A stretch of DNA of 58,140 nt from Bacteroidia bacterium (GTDB taxonomy: Bacteria; Bacteroidota; Bacteroidia; Cytophagales; Cyclobacteriaceae): NCBI GenBank assembly GCA_030426345.1, contig JAUHYU010000019.1:1-58140 (forward strand), written 5' to 3'. The notes below the pieces were generated by a model. That model did no database searches, was not told the DNA's origin, and saw nothing but the letters and a program-made list of their open reading frames with translations. This document shows, one piece after another, positions 43,504-51,961 of the stretch (position 1 is the first letter of the stretch; the number at the start of each line of letters is the position of its first letter). A program made the translations under genes and the position numbers.

Positions 43504-43701
43504 TGCTTCTTTTAAAGCAATTATATTTTTGGTGTTTATAGTTTTATTCTTCCTGTTGACAATCTCAATTATTTGATAATGGAACCACCTAATTAAGGTA
43601 TGAGTTCATGGGAGATTGTCCATTTTAATTCTGAAAACAGAAAACAAATGTATGCACAGGTCGCATGCCTGTCAATCCCTACATGTTGGGATATTTGGTC
43701 A

Positions 43702-43731
43702 TAAAAAAAGCAGGACATTGCTGTCCTGCTT
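43702..43731 (-). terminator. Intrinsic terminator of the peroxiredoxin gene
   Basis: A 9-bp stem (AAGCAGGAC / GTCCTGCTT) with a 6-base loop and a run of seven T on the minus strand, 22 bases beyond the stop. Confidence 0.85.
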
Positions 43732-43753
43732 AAGTTCAAAACCTTTTTAAGGT

Positions 43754-44389
43754 TTAGTTAGGCTGTGGAGTCATTCTCAAATAAGGCTTCACTTCTTTAT
43801 AGCCTTTTGGAAACAATTTATCTGCTTCCTCATTGGAAACTGCGGGAACGATCACACAATCATCGCCTGCTTGCCAGTTGGCGGGGGTAGCTACTTTTTG
43901 ATATGCGGTCAATTGCAGTGAATCAATCACGCGAAGAATCTCATCAAAATTTCTTCCTGTAGAAGCCGGATAAGTAATGATCAATTTTACTGTCTTGTCT
44001 GGCGCAATGATGAACAATGATCTAACTGTAAGTTTGCTGTTGGCATTTGGATGGATCATGTCATACAAATTGGCTACTTTGCCGTCTTCGTCCGCAATGA
44101 TCGGAAAATTAACAGTCGTATGTTGTGTTTCGTTGATGTCTACAATCCAGCCTTTGTGCGATTCTACTCCATCAACACTAAGCGCAGCAACTTTCACATT
44201 TCTTTTGTCAAACTCATCTTTGTACTTGGCCGTGGTACCCAACTCTGTGGTACAAACAGGTGTATAATCTGCAGGGTGCGAAAATAACACGCCCCAGCTA
44301 TCGCCAAGCCACTCATGAAAATTGATTTCACCTTGTGAGGTGTCTGCCGTGAAATTCGGTGCTACATCACCTAATCTAATAGTTGCCAT
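43754..44389 (-). CDS. 1-Cys peroxiredoxin (Prx6 type)
   Basis: Reduces hydrogen peroxide and organic hydroperoxides through a peroxidatic cysteine. The 211-aa protein has the family motif HPADYTPVCTTELG, with Cys46 as the active residue. The Prx6-type C-terminal dimerisation region (VATPANWQAGDDCVIVPAVSNEEA, FPKGYKEVKPYLRMTPQP) is present, and the second Cys (in DDCVIVP) is not in the 2-Cys position, supporting the 1-Cys class. Single-gene unit between two hairpins. Confidence 0.96.
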   Translation of the reverse strand: MATIRLGDVAPNFTADTSQGEINFHEWLGDSWGVLFSHPADYTPVCTTELGTTAKYKDEFDKRNVKVAALSVDGVESHKGWIVDINETQHTTVNFPIIADEDGKVANLYDMIHPNANSKLTVRSLFIIAPDKTVKLIITYPASTGRNFDEILRVIDSLQLTAYQKVATPANWQAGDDCVIVPAVSNEEADKLFPKGYKEVKPYLRMTPQPN

Positions 44390-44500
44390 ATTAATTATTT
44401 TTTATTGTTATAAATGAAAAACGTACTTTTTAAACATGGAATTTACACATAATGTTATGAAAAATAAAAAAAGGATTCACACATATTGCAGGATAGATAT

Positions 44501-44554
44501 TTTCATGGACTTGACATGGTTTTTCAAGCTAAAAAGCATGTCAAGTCCATGAAA
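44501..44554. terminator. Near-perfect 24-bp hairpin made of two motif-like arms
   Basis: An 18-bp perfect stem (44501-44518 with 44537-44554), one G-G mismatch, then TTTTT/AAAAA and a 6-base loop. Each arm reads as a variant of the dispersed motif (CATGGACTTG-ACAT-G(G/C)-TTTTT). It lies 17 bases beyond the stop of the gene at 44572-45030 and can act as its terminator. Confidence 0.75.
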
Positions 44555-44571
44555 GGCAGACACAGCTCAGT

Positions 44572-45030
44572 TTAATAATTTTTCTGAATTGTGGTATTAA
44601 CGACATCGGCGATCTTCGTTAGCTTTTTCAAAACCTTTGGTTCCCTCCTGTGCTCCGTGATAAAAAGTTTCTCATCGTCGGACATTTTTATGTACCCCCG
44701 AAATATGGGAGCAGTGGCATGTACTCTGGCAACATAGCCGTATTCTGAAGTAATATTCAATTCGTTGATATAGATAAAGTCAATGCTATCGTATGGAATT
44801 TCCTTGCCCTTTTTAAATCCCAGAATCCATAAATATTCTTTGTAAATTTTTCTATTTGTATCGATTTTCAATCGGTAATGTGTCGTTGTCAACATCAAGG
44901 CAATTGGCAGCAAAATAATTGACAGAATTGGAGCAATCGGAATAACAATTAACGGAGTTAGTGCAAAACCCAAGGCAATAAAATGGAAGGGAAAATAATG
45001 GTGGGTAGCTATATCAAGGGTGTTTTTCAT
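44572..45030 (-). CDS. Small membrane protein with two helices and PH-like soluble domain
   Basis: A 152-aa protein. The frame opens at a TTG (45088-45090); the ATG at 45030 is preferred. Two hydrophobic segments (about residues 12-30 and 32-48) are followed by a beta-rich cytoplasmic domain (HYRLKIDTNRKIYKEYLWILGF, IPYDSIDFIYINELNI) that resembles the PH-like/YdbT-type folds of small membrane proteins. No family name is sure. It lies next to a YcxB-like gene of similar plan on the same strand. Confidence 0.7.
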   Translation of the reverse strand: MKNTLDIATHHYFPFHFIALGFALTPLIVIPIAPILSIILLPIALMLTTTHYRLKIDTNRKIYKEYLWILGFKKGKEIPYDSIDFIYINELNITSEYGYVARVHATAPIFRGYIKMSDDEKLFITEHRREPKVLKKLTKIADVVNTTIQKNY

Positions 45031-45052
45031 TTTTAATGATAAAAAAGCATTC

Positions 45053-45062
45053 AAAATCCATG
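45053..45062 (-). repeat. Dispersed motif CATGGATTTT, copy 11
   Basis: Just upstream of the preferred start at 45030; full extension GAAT-GC-TTTTTT. Confidence 0.9.
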
Positions 45063-45101
45063 AAATGGAAATCAACCCTAATATAAACAATCCAAAATAA
45101 A

Positions 45102-45142
45102 ACTGCCATTTCAGGATTTATATAGAATCCTGAAATGGCAGT
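45102..45142. terminator. Perfect 17-bp hairpin
   Basis: ACTGCCATTTCAGGATT (45102-45118) and its exact complement (45126-45142) enclose a 7-base loop; T-rich on the minus-strand exit. It lies 17 bases after the YcxB-like gene stop and probably terminates it. Confidence 0.75.
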
Positions 45143-45159
45143 ATTGAAATTTGAACTTT

Positions 45160-45633
45160 CTATTGGATGTATTCTTTCCTTTTCAGGATAGTCTCTAAAA
45201 ATTTGCGTTCATTTTCCGTATTGAAAATTTTGAACGGGAGATATATGATCTGCACTTTTGACATCCATAGTACAAAACCGGATTTGGCCTTTTTGGCGCG
45301 CTTGATTTGCTCCCATTTAATCGGCATGCCTTGCTTAGAGCTAAGTTTAATCAAAATCTGTTGACTCGTAATCTCATAGCTTAATCGCTCAAACAAGATC
45401 TTTCCTTGCTCCATTTGTGTGATACCGGCAAACTGGATCAGCCAAAACAAAACGTACAATGCATAAGCAATCAATGCGCCTGTAATCCACCAATGCGACC
45501 AGATAATGAGTGATCCGGCCATGATGGCTAATGCGATCAATATTACCCACCATTGTTGTTTTAGCACCGCTGCCAAGGCGATTTTGATGTATGTGCCAGT
45601 TTCTAATTTATATTTTTTTGTTTTTACAATCAT
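45160..45633 (-). CDS. YcxB-like membrane protein
   Basis: A 157-aa protein with two hydrophobic helices (about 28-46 and 50-70) and a C-terminal soluble domain (FERLSYEITSQQILIKLSSKQG, MPIKWEQIKRAKKAKSGFVLWMSKVQIIYLPFKIF) matching the YcxB-like C-terminal domain, whose function is unknown. The segment QIIYLPFKIF near the end is a typical mark. The ATG at 45633 begins directly before the amphipathic N-terminus. It is 35 bases after the nadC stop on the same strand. Confidence 0.8.
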   Translation of the reverse strand: MIVKTKKYKLETGTYIKIALAAVLKQQWWVILIALAIMAGSLIIWSHWWITGALIAYALYVLFWLIQFAGITQMEQGKILFERLSYEITSQQILIKLSSKQGMPIKWEQIKRAKKAKSGFVLWMSKVQIIYLPFKIFNTENERKFLETILKRKEYIQ

Positions 45634-45668
45634 AGCTATCTAATTATTCGGGGCGCAAATTTAGAAAA

Positions 45669-46535
45669 TTATTTTTCAATCTCAGCCTTTAAGCTCATAT
45701 CCAAGCTTTTTACAGAGTGAGTAAGTGCGCCAATTGAAATAAAATCTACGCCGCTTTCAGCCGTTTCTCGGATACTGGTCTCTGTTATTCCCCCCGAAGC
45801 TTCTGTCGTAATTTTGCCATCGATCATCTCTACGGCCTGTTTCATGGATTTTGGGCTCATATTATCGAGCATAATGATGTCGGCTCCACCAGAGGCCAGC
45901 ACTTCTCTTACTTCATCCAAATTCCGAGTTTCTATTTCAATTTTAATGTCTTTGCCAATCTGTTTGCGATAGGCAACCGCAGCACTCAACGCATTGGAAA
46001 TTCCTCCGGAATAATCCACGTGATTGTCCTTAAGCATGATCATATCGTAAAGTGCAAACCGATGATTGGTCCCTCCACCGATGATCACTGCCCACTTTTC
46101 CAGTGGTCGCAGATTTGGTGTTGTCTTTCGTGTGTCGAGAATTTGGGCTTTAGTGCCTTCGATCATTATACACAATTGATGTGTGTATGTGGCAATACCA
46201 CTCATCCGCTGCATGCAGTTGAGCACCAGTCGCTCGGCAGCCAAAATCGACCGTACCGATCCTTTTACTTCCAAGGCAATATCTCCCATGAAAACAGGAT
46301 CACCATCCTTTTTATAATATTGAACCACCAATGTTGAATCAACAGCATCGAAGATGTCGCCAGCCAGTTCCAACCCGGCAATAAGACCTTTTTCCTTTAT
46401 TTTCAATTTGGCTGTTCCCTGCAAATCGGCAGGTATCGTTGACAAAGAGGAATGATCGCCCTCGCCAATGTCTTCGACGATAGCCTGAGAAATAAAGCTA
46501 CGAAGGTATTCTGAAGTTACGTATTGCGGTTTCAC
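45669..46535 (-). CDS. nadC: Nicotinate-nucleotide pyrophosphorylase (carboxylating)
   Basis: Forms nicotinate mononucleotide from quinolinate and PRPP in NAD synthesis. The 288-aa length is normal. Signature elements: EDIGEGDHSS near residue 19, ERLVLNCMQRMSGIATYT near 110, ILDTRKTTPNLRPLEKWAV near 131 (PRPP/quinolinate site), IMLKDNHVDYSG near 165, EIETRNLDEVREVLASGGADIIMLDNM near 200, and EASGGITETSIRETAESGVDFISIGALTHSV at the C-terminus. No nadA or nadB in the window. The gene is followed (same strand) by the YcxB-like gene. Confidence 0.97.
   Translation of the reverse strand: MKPQYVTSEYLRSFISQAIVEDIGEGDHSSLSTIPADLQGTAKLKIKEKGLIAGLELAGDIFDAVDSTLVVQYYKKDGDPVFMGDIALEVKGSVRSILAAERLVLNCMQRMSGIATYTHQLCIMIEGTKAQILDTRKTTPNLRPLEKWAVIIGGGTNHRFALYDMIMLKDNHVDYSGGISNALSAAVAYRKQIGKDIKIEIETRNLDEVREVLASGGADIIMLDNMSPKSMKQAVEMIDGKITTEASGGITETSIRETAESGVDFISIGALTHSVKSLDMSLKAEIEK
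45843..45852 (+). repeat. Dispersed motif CATGGATTTT, copy 12
   Basis: Antisense in nadC, encoding Lys-Ser-Met; extension absent. Confidence 0.8.
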
Positions 46536-46673
46536 GGCGCAAAAATAGGAAATACGCGAGGAAAATTCGTTGGATAGGCAGTTCTTTTGTTTTATAAAGC
46601 CTTCCTCTTTCTATAAAATTAAGAAAGAAAAAACTTTTATAGTGAAACGATGACATCGAAGTATCACGACTAC

Positions 46674-47921
46674 TTATTCAACTATCGCATCACATAATTC
46701 ATTTGTAAAATCTTCCTTTTGCATTTTTTTTGCCAACTTCTGTACATTTGCCGCAAACTCAGGATTGTTAATCAATTCCAAAATTTTAGGCTCAAGGTTC
46801 TCTTCATTGATTTTGCTTATTTTAATTCCTTTTGGCCCTGCTCCCGTTTCAAATATTATGTTGTTCCAAATAAATTGATCGATAATATGTGGAATAATCA
46901 TGGAAACACACCCGTTTTTAAGTGCCGTATGAGTAGTCCCCGAACCGCCATGATGAATCACTGCATAAACTTTTGGAAAAACCCAATCATAGGGAATCTC
47001 AGAAACAAAAAGGACAAGATCATTGTCATAATTATCGGGTTCTATTAATCCTCCACCAGCCGTATTGATTATTGCAGGAATGTTATTGCGTTCCAGAATA
47101 TTCAAAATGATCTTAGTCTTCTCCTCCGGATTGGGGTTTGTCATACTCCCAAATGTGATAAACATGGATTTTGGATGCTTTTCCAGAAAGTTTATTAATC
47201 CAATGCCGGGCCGCCAGTTTGCGGCTTTATATCTTTCATGATATCCTAAAATTTTTAGATTATCCTTCCAGTAATCCGGCTTTTTAAAAAGCTGTGGTGA
47301 TATCGTATATATGATCTTATGACTTTCTAAAACCTTTTTAATCTGCTTTTTAGAAATGTCACTCTTCTTCAAACCTGCACGACAAGACATTATTGTTTTT
47401 AGCAAACCCCAATCGGCGAGTGCATAGGTTAGTTTATTTAAAAACGCACCATAATTACTGCTAAAAGCCAAATGTGAATGTCCTTTTACATAATGTAAAT
47501 AAGGAACTGGACTCACAAAAATTGTTTTCCCCCAATTCTCTATTTCCCAAAGTACGGGATACATTATCTTCCCATTGTGTACAATCCTATCAGGCTTTTC
47601 CTCCTCTATGATTTGCTTTTGCCGTTGTAACAATAGCTTATTGTTCTTGCTTTGGATTTTGGCAAGTCTTATGTACGCAATTGCCTTTTTCCATTTGGTT
47701 CCTCCACCACCCAGTGCGTACCGTCCGGTCTTACTTTCCAACATTTCGATGAACTCACTTCCCAACGAAGAAAACTTCATACCTGAATCATCAACAAGAT
47801 TCTTAAATTGTTCTGGAAACAAACAAATTACTTCATGTCCTTTGTCTTTTAAGAGTGCGCCTATAGCAAGAAAGGGCTCCATATCGCCACGAGTGCCAAT
47901 GGAAGCTAAGAGTATTTTCAT
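46674..47921 (-). CDS. UDP-glycosyltransferase (GT1 family, MGT-like)
   Basis: A 415-aa GT-B enzyme. The N-terminal Rossmann half begins MKILLASIGTRGDMEPFLAIGALLKDKGHEV, typical of sterol or lipid glycosyltransferases; the C-terminal half has the donor-site motif HHGGSGTTHTALKNG (about 325-339) followed by P-x-x-x-DQF-x-W-N. The acceptor cannot be told. It sits between nadC and the DUF4783 gene on the same strand, which are often close to each other in Bacteroidota, so it may be an insertion into a conserved pair. One motif copy lies inside. Confidence 0.9.
   Translation of the reverse strand: MKILLASIGTRGDMEPFLAIGALLKDKGHEVICLFPEQFKNLVDDSGMKFSSLGSEFIEMLESKTGRYALGGGGTKWKKAIAYIRLAKIQSKNNKLLLQRQKQIIEEEKPDRIVHNGKIMYPVLWEIENWGKTIFVSPVPYLHYVKGHSHLAFSSNYGAFLNKLTYALADWGLLKTIMSCRAGLKKSDISKKQIKKVLESHKIIYTISPQLFKKPDYWKDNLKILGYHERYKAANWRPGIGLINFLEKHPKSMFITFGSMTNPNPEEKTKIILNILERNNIPAIINTAGGGLIEPDNYDNDLVLFVSEIPYDWVFPKVYAVIHHGGSGTTHTALKNGCVSMIIPHIIDQFIWNNIIFETGAGPKGIKISKINEENLEPKILELINNPEFAANVQKLAKKMQKEDFTNELCDAIVE
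47163..47172 (+). repeat. Dispersed motif CATGGATTTT, copy 13
   Basis: Antisense in the glycosyltransferase gene, encoding Lys-Ser-Met; extension GGAT-GC-TTTTC is a full match. Confidence 0.9.
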
Positions 47922-47960
47922 AGTGAATTTCTCTGATTAGCCGATGAAACAGAACAAACT

Positions 47961-48368
47961 TTACTCCCTGCTGAAATCTATGGAATCTACAAGGTATTTG
48001 TCGTTGAATTTTTTGATAAGCACCCATACGCGGAATGAGCCACTTTCAAAAGTATATTTCCCAATCACGTAGGTAAGTCCTTGCTTAGAAGCCCCCTGAT
48101 GAATGTATTGAAAATCCGTGGGCGGGTATTTTTTGAAAAACTCCTTCAACACCAACTCTGACTGCGATCTACTGTAGTTCGATTTTTCGCCCTCGAAGTT
48201 TAGCTCGACCATGTTATTGAAGTTTTTAACCAATTCCTTCGAGCTTCCGGCTTTGAGCGAGGCCCTAACATTATTGATTACTTCACTTTGCGCACACACT
48301 TCTGTGGAAAGTGCAATACCAAAAATGAAAAGGATTCCGATTAAGTATATGTTATATTTCTTTTCCAT
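47961..48368 (-). CDS. DUF4783 secreted protein
   Basis: A 135-aa exported protein of the Bacteroidota-specific DUF4783 family. Signal peptide about 1-26 (ending EVCAQ); the NTF2-like body reads SEVINNVRASLKAGSSKELVKNFNNMVELNFEGEKSNYS, then QSELVLKEFFKKYPPTDFQYIHQGASKQGLTYVIGKY. The function is unknown; family members commonly lie near nadC. The ATG at 48368 directly starts the signal. Confidence 0.88.
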   Translation of the reverse strand: MEKKYNIYLIGILFIFGIALSTEVCAQSEVINNVRASLKAGSSKELVKNFNNMVELNFEGEKSNYSRSQSELVLKEFFKKYPPTDFQYIHQGASKQGLTYVIGKYTFESGSFRVWVLIKKFNDKYLVDSIDFSRE

Positions 48369-48421
48369 CTGATTGCCTCAAAATAACAAAAATTAAAGCT
48401 AATTCTGTGCCAGTATTTCAT

Positions 48422-48429
48422 TAAATTTG
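48422..48429 (+). promoter_or_regulatory. Candidate -7 element upstream of gpmA
   Basis: TAAATTTG fits TAnnTTTG, 97 bases before the gpmA ATG, leaving a long untranslated leader. No clear -33 TTG. Confidence 0.35.
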
Positions 48430-48526
48430 CACAAATTTATAAATGCAATCGTTTGTATCGTTAATTGCATTGTACAGCCTTAATCTACTTTTTGAAATCC
48501 TTATTAAATATTAAAATCAAATAAAT

Positions 48527-49273
48527 ATGTACAAACTAGTTTTGTTGAGACATGGCGAAAGTCAGTGGAATATGGAAAACAGGTTTACCGGATGGGCAGA
48601 CGTGGACCTGACCGATAAAGGAAAGGAAGAAGCCAAAGCCGGAGGTGAATTATTGAAAAACGAAGGGTTTTCTTTTGACAAAGCCTTCACATCAGTTCAA
48701 AAAAGAGCGATCCGTACCCTATGGATTGCATTGGACCAAATGGATCTGATGTGGATTCCTGTAGAAAGATCTTGGAAACTAAACGAGCGGTTTTATGGCA
48801 GCCTTACGGGACTGAACAAAGCCGAAACAGCTAAGAAGTTTGGCGAGGATCAAGTGCTGACATGGAGAAGGAGCTATGATATTCCACCTCCAGAGCTTGA
48901 CAAGGCAAGTGAATACTATCCAGGTAATCAAGCAAGATATGCAGGCCTGAGTGAGAAAGAACTTCCAACCACAGAATGCCTGAAAGACACTGTTGCGCGC
49001 GTTGTACCTTATTTTGAAAGCACAATCGCCCCAGAAATAAAAGAAGGCAAAAAACTGATCATCGCTGCTCATGGCAATAGCCTCAGGGCATTGGTGAAAT
49101 ATTTAGACGATATGTCAGAAGAAGCCATCTTGAAATTGAATATCCCGACGGGTGTGCCTTTGGTTTACGAATTGGACGAGAACCTAAAACCAATCAAGCA
49201 TTACTATCTTGGGGATCAGGAAGCGTTGGCAGTTAAACTGGAAGCTGTAGCAAACCAGGGAAAAGCTAAATAA
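48527..49273 (+). CDS. gpmA: 2,3-bisphosphoglycerate-dependent phosphoglycerate mutase
   Basis: Interconverts 3- and 2-phosphoglycerate in glycolysis. The 248-aa protein has the histidine-phosphatase core: [10 protein letters not shown] with His9 as phospho-acceptor, [34 protein letters not shown] with the catalytic Glu, and [17 protein letters not shown] with the second His. Length and motifs fit dPGM exactly. A small lipoprotein gene follows 7 bases downstream. Confidence 0.97.
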   Translation: MYKLVLLRHGESQWNMENRFTGWADVDLTDKGKEEAKAGGELLKNEGFSFDKAFTSVQKRAIRTLWIALDQMDLMWIPVERSWKLNERFYGSLTGLNKAETAKKFGEDQVLTWRRSYDIPPPELDKASEYYPGNQARYAGLSEKELPTTECLKDTVARVVPYFESTIAPEIKEGKKLIIAAHGNSLRALVKYLDDMSEEAILKLNIPTGVPLVYELDENLKPIKHYYLGDQEALAVKLEAVANQGKAK

Positions 49274-49280
49274 TTAGAAT

Positions 49281-49868
49281 TTGAACCGTTGGTGGATATT
49301 GGTTTTCCTTGGAATTGTTTGGTCGTGCACATCAGCAGTAGACCAGCAGAAAAAGAAAACTATTGACACCTATTATGATATCAATGGGCTGATAGACTAT
49401 CAGGTTTTTTTACTTGATTCTATTCGCCCATTTTTACTAAAAACCGGAAGTATCAACGGCAAAATGGCATGGGATACCATTCCTCCCGAAAAAGCTGATT
49501 GGGCAAGTGAATTAATGGTATTTCGGTCCACAGATATCAATAAATCCATGCTGATCAGCAGCTATAACGTTGTGGGAAAAAATATTTCCGGTCTGCCAAC
49601 TACTATTTACGTCAGCAAATCACCAAAAGCCACTTTTGCTGATAGCATTGCTTTACAATTTACCTCCCAAGGCAAGCAACCATTTAAATTTTACGCCACC
49701 CTCAATACTAAAAATGTTTTGTTCAAAAGCAACAAATATGTTGCAATGACATTTGACACGACAGGGCAAAAAAGCCTGCTAAAATCCATGAAAGTGGAAG
49801 GGTGGCAAAAAATGGTCTTAGAAGACTCTACTGCCTTTTCTATTTCATCTAAAGTTGCTTATCGATAG
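49281..49868 (+). CDS. Small lipoprotein downstream of gpmA
   Basis: A 195-aa protein starting at TTG 49281, 7 bases after gpmA, with lipoprotein signal WWILVFLGIVWSC. The mature part is a beta-rich domain (TYYDINGLIDYQVFLLDSIRPFLLK, then TIYVSKSPKATFADSIALQF). I do not recognise the family. TTG is the only start that keeps the signal. The 3' end overlaps the convergent universal-stress gene by 10 bases. One motif copy and one near copy lie inside. Confidence 0.75.
   Translation: MNRWWILVFLGIVWSCTSAVDQQKKKTIDTYYDINGLIDYQVFLLDSIRPFLLKTGSINGKMAWDTIPPEKADWASELMVFRSTDINKSMLISSYNVVGKNISGLPTTIYVSKSPKATFADSIALQFTSQGKQPFKFYATLNTKNVLFKSNKYVAMTFDTTGQKSLLKSMKVEGWQKMVLEDSTAFSISSKVAYR
49781..49790 (-). 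repeat. Dispersed motif CATGGATTTT, copy 14
   Basis: Inside the lipoprotein gene, encoding Lys-Ser-Met; the extension is shifted by one base (AGCAG-GC-TTTTTT). Confidence 0.85.
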
Positions 49869-50785
49869 AGATGCAGAAATGCTTCTATAAAGTCCATGCT
49901 GTGCTTTTTTTCTCTTACAACCACGAGGGGCAATTTGGTATTTAGTTTTATTAGTTTTTGGGCTATGCTCCCCAACAACACCGCGGCGGTTTTGTTTCTA
50001 CCTCGCGACCCTACTGCAATGGCGTTTGCTTTTTCGCGTATGGCAATATTATAAATTAATTTCGCCATATTTCGATCATCGTGCAGTTCGAATATCCCTT
50101 CAATATTAATTCCATTCGTATCAAATTTTGAGATGAATTTTTCGAACGACTTGATCGAATTATTTTTCATTATCTCTGCAAACTCATCATAGGATTTACC
50201 AGAAACACTAAATCCGCTCGGTACTTCATAGATATTGATACATTTTATTTTGAGGTTCGGCAGTGCTCTTGCCACATAAATAGAAAATTCCAATGCCAAG
50301 GCTGAAGCTTTAGAATAATCTACTGGCACAATAAGGTTTTGAACCTTTGTTGGAAATTTTCTAGGTACAAAAATCACAGAGCAAGATGCCATTTTCACTA
50401 CTCTAGTAGCGACAATCCCATCACCTTGCGCCTTGGACTTACGGCCCATGATGATCAAATCAACATTCTTGGATTTTGCCCATTGAAGGATTTTTTCTGC
50501 TCGGTTTCCTTCAGTAAGTACTATTTCGTATTCAGCACTAATTCCTTTTCCTTCACTTTTGTCGATGGTTTTCTGTATATCTGATTTTGTCTCTTCATTC
50601 TTTTGTGATACCAGATCAGGGTATTTATTAACAATATCTTCAGGGATCTCCAACTGTTTTTGCACGTTTAAAAAATAAACCTTTTGCAACTTACTTCCCC
50701 TGCTTAACATGGATGTATACTTCACTAATGTTTCATCCATTTCTGTCAAATCGACAGCAACAAGTACTTTTTTGATTTCATCCAT
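49859..50785 (-). CDS. Universal stress protein, tandem UspA domains
   Basis: A 308-aa cytoplasmic protein with two Usp folds (about 1-145 and 150-300). The ATP-binding pattern G-2x-G-9x-G-(S/T) is present in the second domain (GSRGRNKTAAVLLGSIAQKL), while the first has a less complete form (MGRKSKAQGDGIVATRVV). This asymmetry is common in tandem Usp proteins. It is convergent with the small lipoprotein gene and overlaps it by 10 bases. Confidence 0.92.
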   Translation of the reverse strand: MDEIKKVLVAVDLTEMDETLVKYTSMLSRGSKLQKVYFLNVQKQLEIPEDIVNKYPDLVSQKNEETKSDIQKTIDKSEGKGISAEYEIVLTEGNRAEKILQWAKSKNVDLIIMGRKSKAQGDGIVATRVVKMASCSVIFVPRKFPTKVQNLIVPVDYSKASALALEFSIYVARALPNLKIKCINIYEVPSGFSVSGKSYDEFAEIMKNNSIKSFEKFISKFDTNGINIEGIFELHDDRNMAKLIYNIAIREKANAIAVGSRGRNKTAAVLLGSIAQKLIKLNTKLPLVVVREKKHSMDFIEAFLHLYR

Positions 50786-50838
50786 ACTTTTGATTTATAA
50801 TAAGGCCATATATAAAAACTAATTTATCCGCTTTTGTT

Positions 50839-50846
50839 TAATTTTG
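50839..50846 (+). promoter_or_regulatory. Candidate -7 element for the DUF6787-like gene
   Basis: TAATTTTG matches TAnnTTTG, 62 bases before ATG 50908, in the divergent spacer shared with the universal-stress gene. Confidence 0.4.
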
Positions 50847-50907
50847 TTAAATTCTTGGCTAAAAATTTTATAAAACCTTAATATTGCAGGCCTTTAGCAG
50901 AATAGAT

Positions 50908-51255
50908 ATGGCACAAAAAGAAGAACAGGCAAAGGTTTCATTTTTGAATAAGATGAAAGAAAAGTGGGGCTTGCAAAGCTTGTTTCAAGTTGTGATCGTA
51001 ATGGTGGTATTTAGCCTTACGGGGATGACCGTAGTATTTGTGCGACCCCTCATTTTCTCGTGGTTCGGTTATGATGAGTTGACGCCGTTTTGGATCAAAG
51101 CCATCACGTATCTGTTATTGATTTTCCCTTTATATCAAATACTTATTCTTGTATATGGCACTATACTAGGTCAATTCTCATTTTTTTGGGAGAAGGAAAA
51201 GAAATTGATCCGAGCTATATCAGGTCTGTTTCATGCCAAAGGAAGTGGAAATTAA
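50908..51255 (+). CDS. Small two-helix membrane protein (DUF6787-like)
   Basis: A 115-aa protein. ATG 50908 is preferred; the frame opens at 50884. After a basic start, SFLNKMKEKWGLQSLFQVVIVMVVFSLTG, two membrane helices (about 24-46 and 60-85) enclose VRPLIFSWFGY, and the C-terminus (FSFFWEKEKKLIRAISGLF) is basic. It resembles the Bacteroidota family DUF6787, of unknown function. It overlaps the methyltransferase gene by 23 bases, so the two are translationally linked. Confidence 0.7.
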   Translation: MAQKEEQAKVSFLNKMKEKWGLQSLFQVVIVMVVFSLTGMTVVFVRPLIFSWFGYDELTPFWIKAITYLLLIFPLYQILILVYGTILGQFSFFWEKEKKLIRAISGLFHAKGSGN

Positions 51256-51859
51256 AGAACTCAACCACCTACTTGGAAATATCGATATTTACCTGCTCGA
51301 CCAGATATTAAAGGGCAGGTTTGAGCAAAATTTCAAAATCCTGGATGCCGGCTGTGGAGAGGGAAGAAACCTCATTTATTTCGTTCGAAAGAATTACCAG
51401 GTTTATGGCCTAGACCAAGAAGGTGACAGCATTCAAATGCTCAAATACCTTATAAAATCCATCAATAAAGAATATCCGCTTGACAGATTTACTGTCGGCA
51501 ACGTAGCACAAATGCCTTTTGAAAGGCACGAATTTGACACCATCATTTCCAGCGCGGTATTGCACTTTGCTGAAGACAAAAACCATTATATGAAAATGAT
51601 GCAAGAGATGGTCCGCGTGCTAAAACCAAACGGGATATTGTTTCTCCGTATGGCGGCAGATGAGGGCATGAAAAGGCATATAAAATCCATGGGAAACGGA
51701 CGCTATTTCCTTCCTGATGGGTCTATTCGGTTTTTGCTGACAAAAGAAATGCTGAGCGAGGTCATGGATTTATTTAAGCTTTCTTTCATCGAACCGTTCA
51801 AAATCGTGATCGTGGATGACAAACGCTGCATGAGCACCTTGGTGTTGCGAAAGGAATAA
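51233..51859 (+). CDS. Class I SAM-dependent methyltransferase
   Basis: A 208-aa methyltransferase. Motif I is FKILDAGCGEGRNL (about 34-47), the acidic end of strand 2 is VYGLDQEGDS, motif II NVAQMPFERHEFDTIISS (about 85-102) and motif III VLKPNGILFLRM. The order fits the UbiE/Coq5-type fold; the substrate is unknown. It is tightly linked (23-base overlap) with the small membrane protein upstream, which may hint at a membrane substrate. One motif copy lies inside (51682). Confidence 0.92.
   Translation: MPKEVEIKELNHLLGNIDIYLLDQILKGRFEQNFKILDAGCGEGRNLIYFVRKNYQVYGLDQEGDSIQMLKYLIKSINKEYPLDRFTVGNVAQMPFERHEFDTIISSAVLHFAEDKNHYMKMMQEMVRVLKPNGILFLRMAADEGMKRHIKSMGNGRYFLPDGSIRFLLTKEMLSEVMDLFKLSFIEPFKIVIVDDKRCMSTLVLRKE
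51682..51691 (-). repeat. Dispersed motif CATGGATTTT, copy 15
   Basis: Inside the methyltransferase gene, encoding Lys-Ser-Met; extension ATAT-GC-CTTTTC. Confidence 0.9.
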
Positions 51860-51910
51860 GAAATCATTTTCATGAAAAAATTATGCTTTCGCGTTTTATA
51901 AAAAATGAAA

Positions 51911-51918
51911 TATCTTTG
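51911..51918 (+). promoter_or_regulatory. Candidate -7 element for the YD-repeat-like gene
   Basis: TATCTTTG followed by CC is a good match to the Bacteroidota -7 consensus, 43 bases before the ATG at 51962. Confidence 0.55.
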
Positions 51919-51961
51919 CCCCTTAATTTCTAACTAGATCAACAATTCACACCCCACCGGG

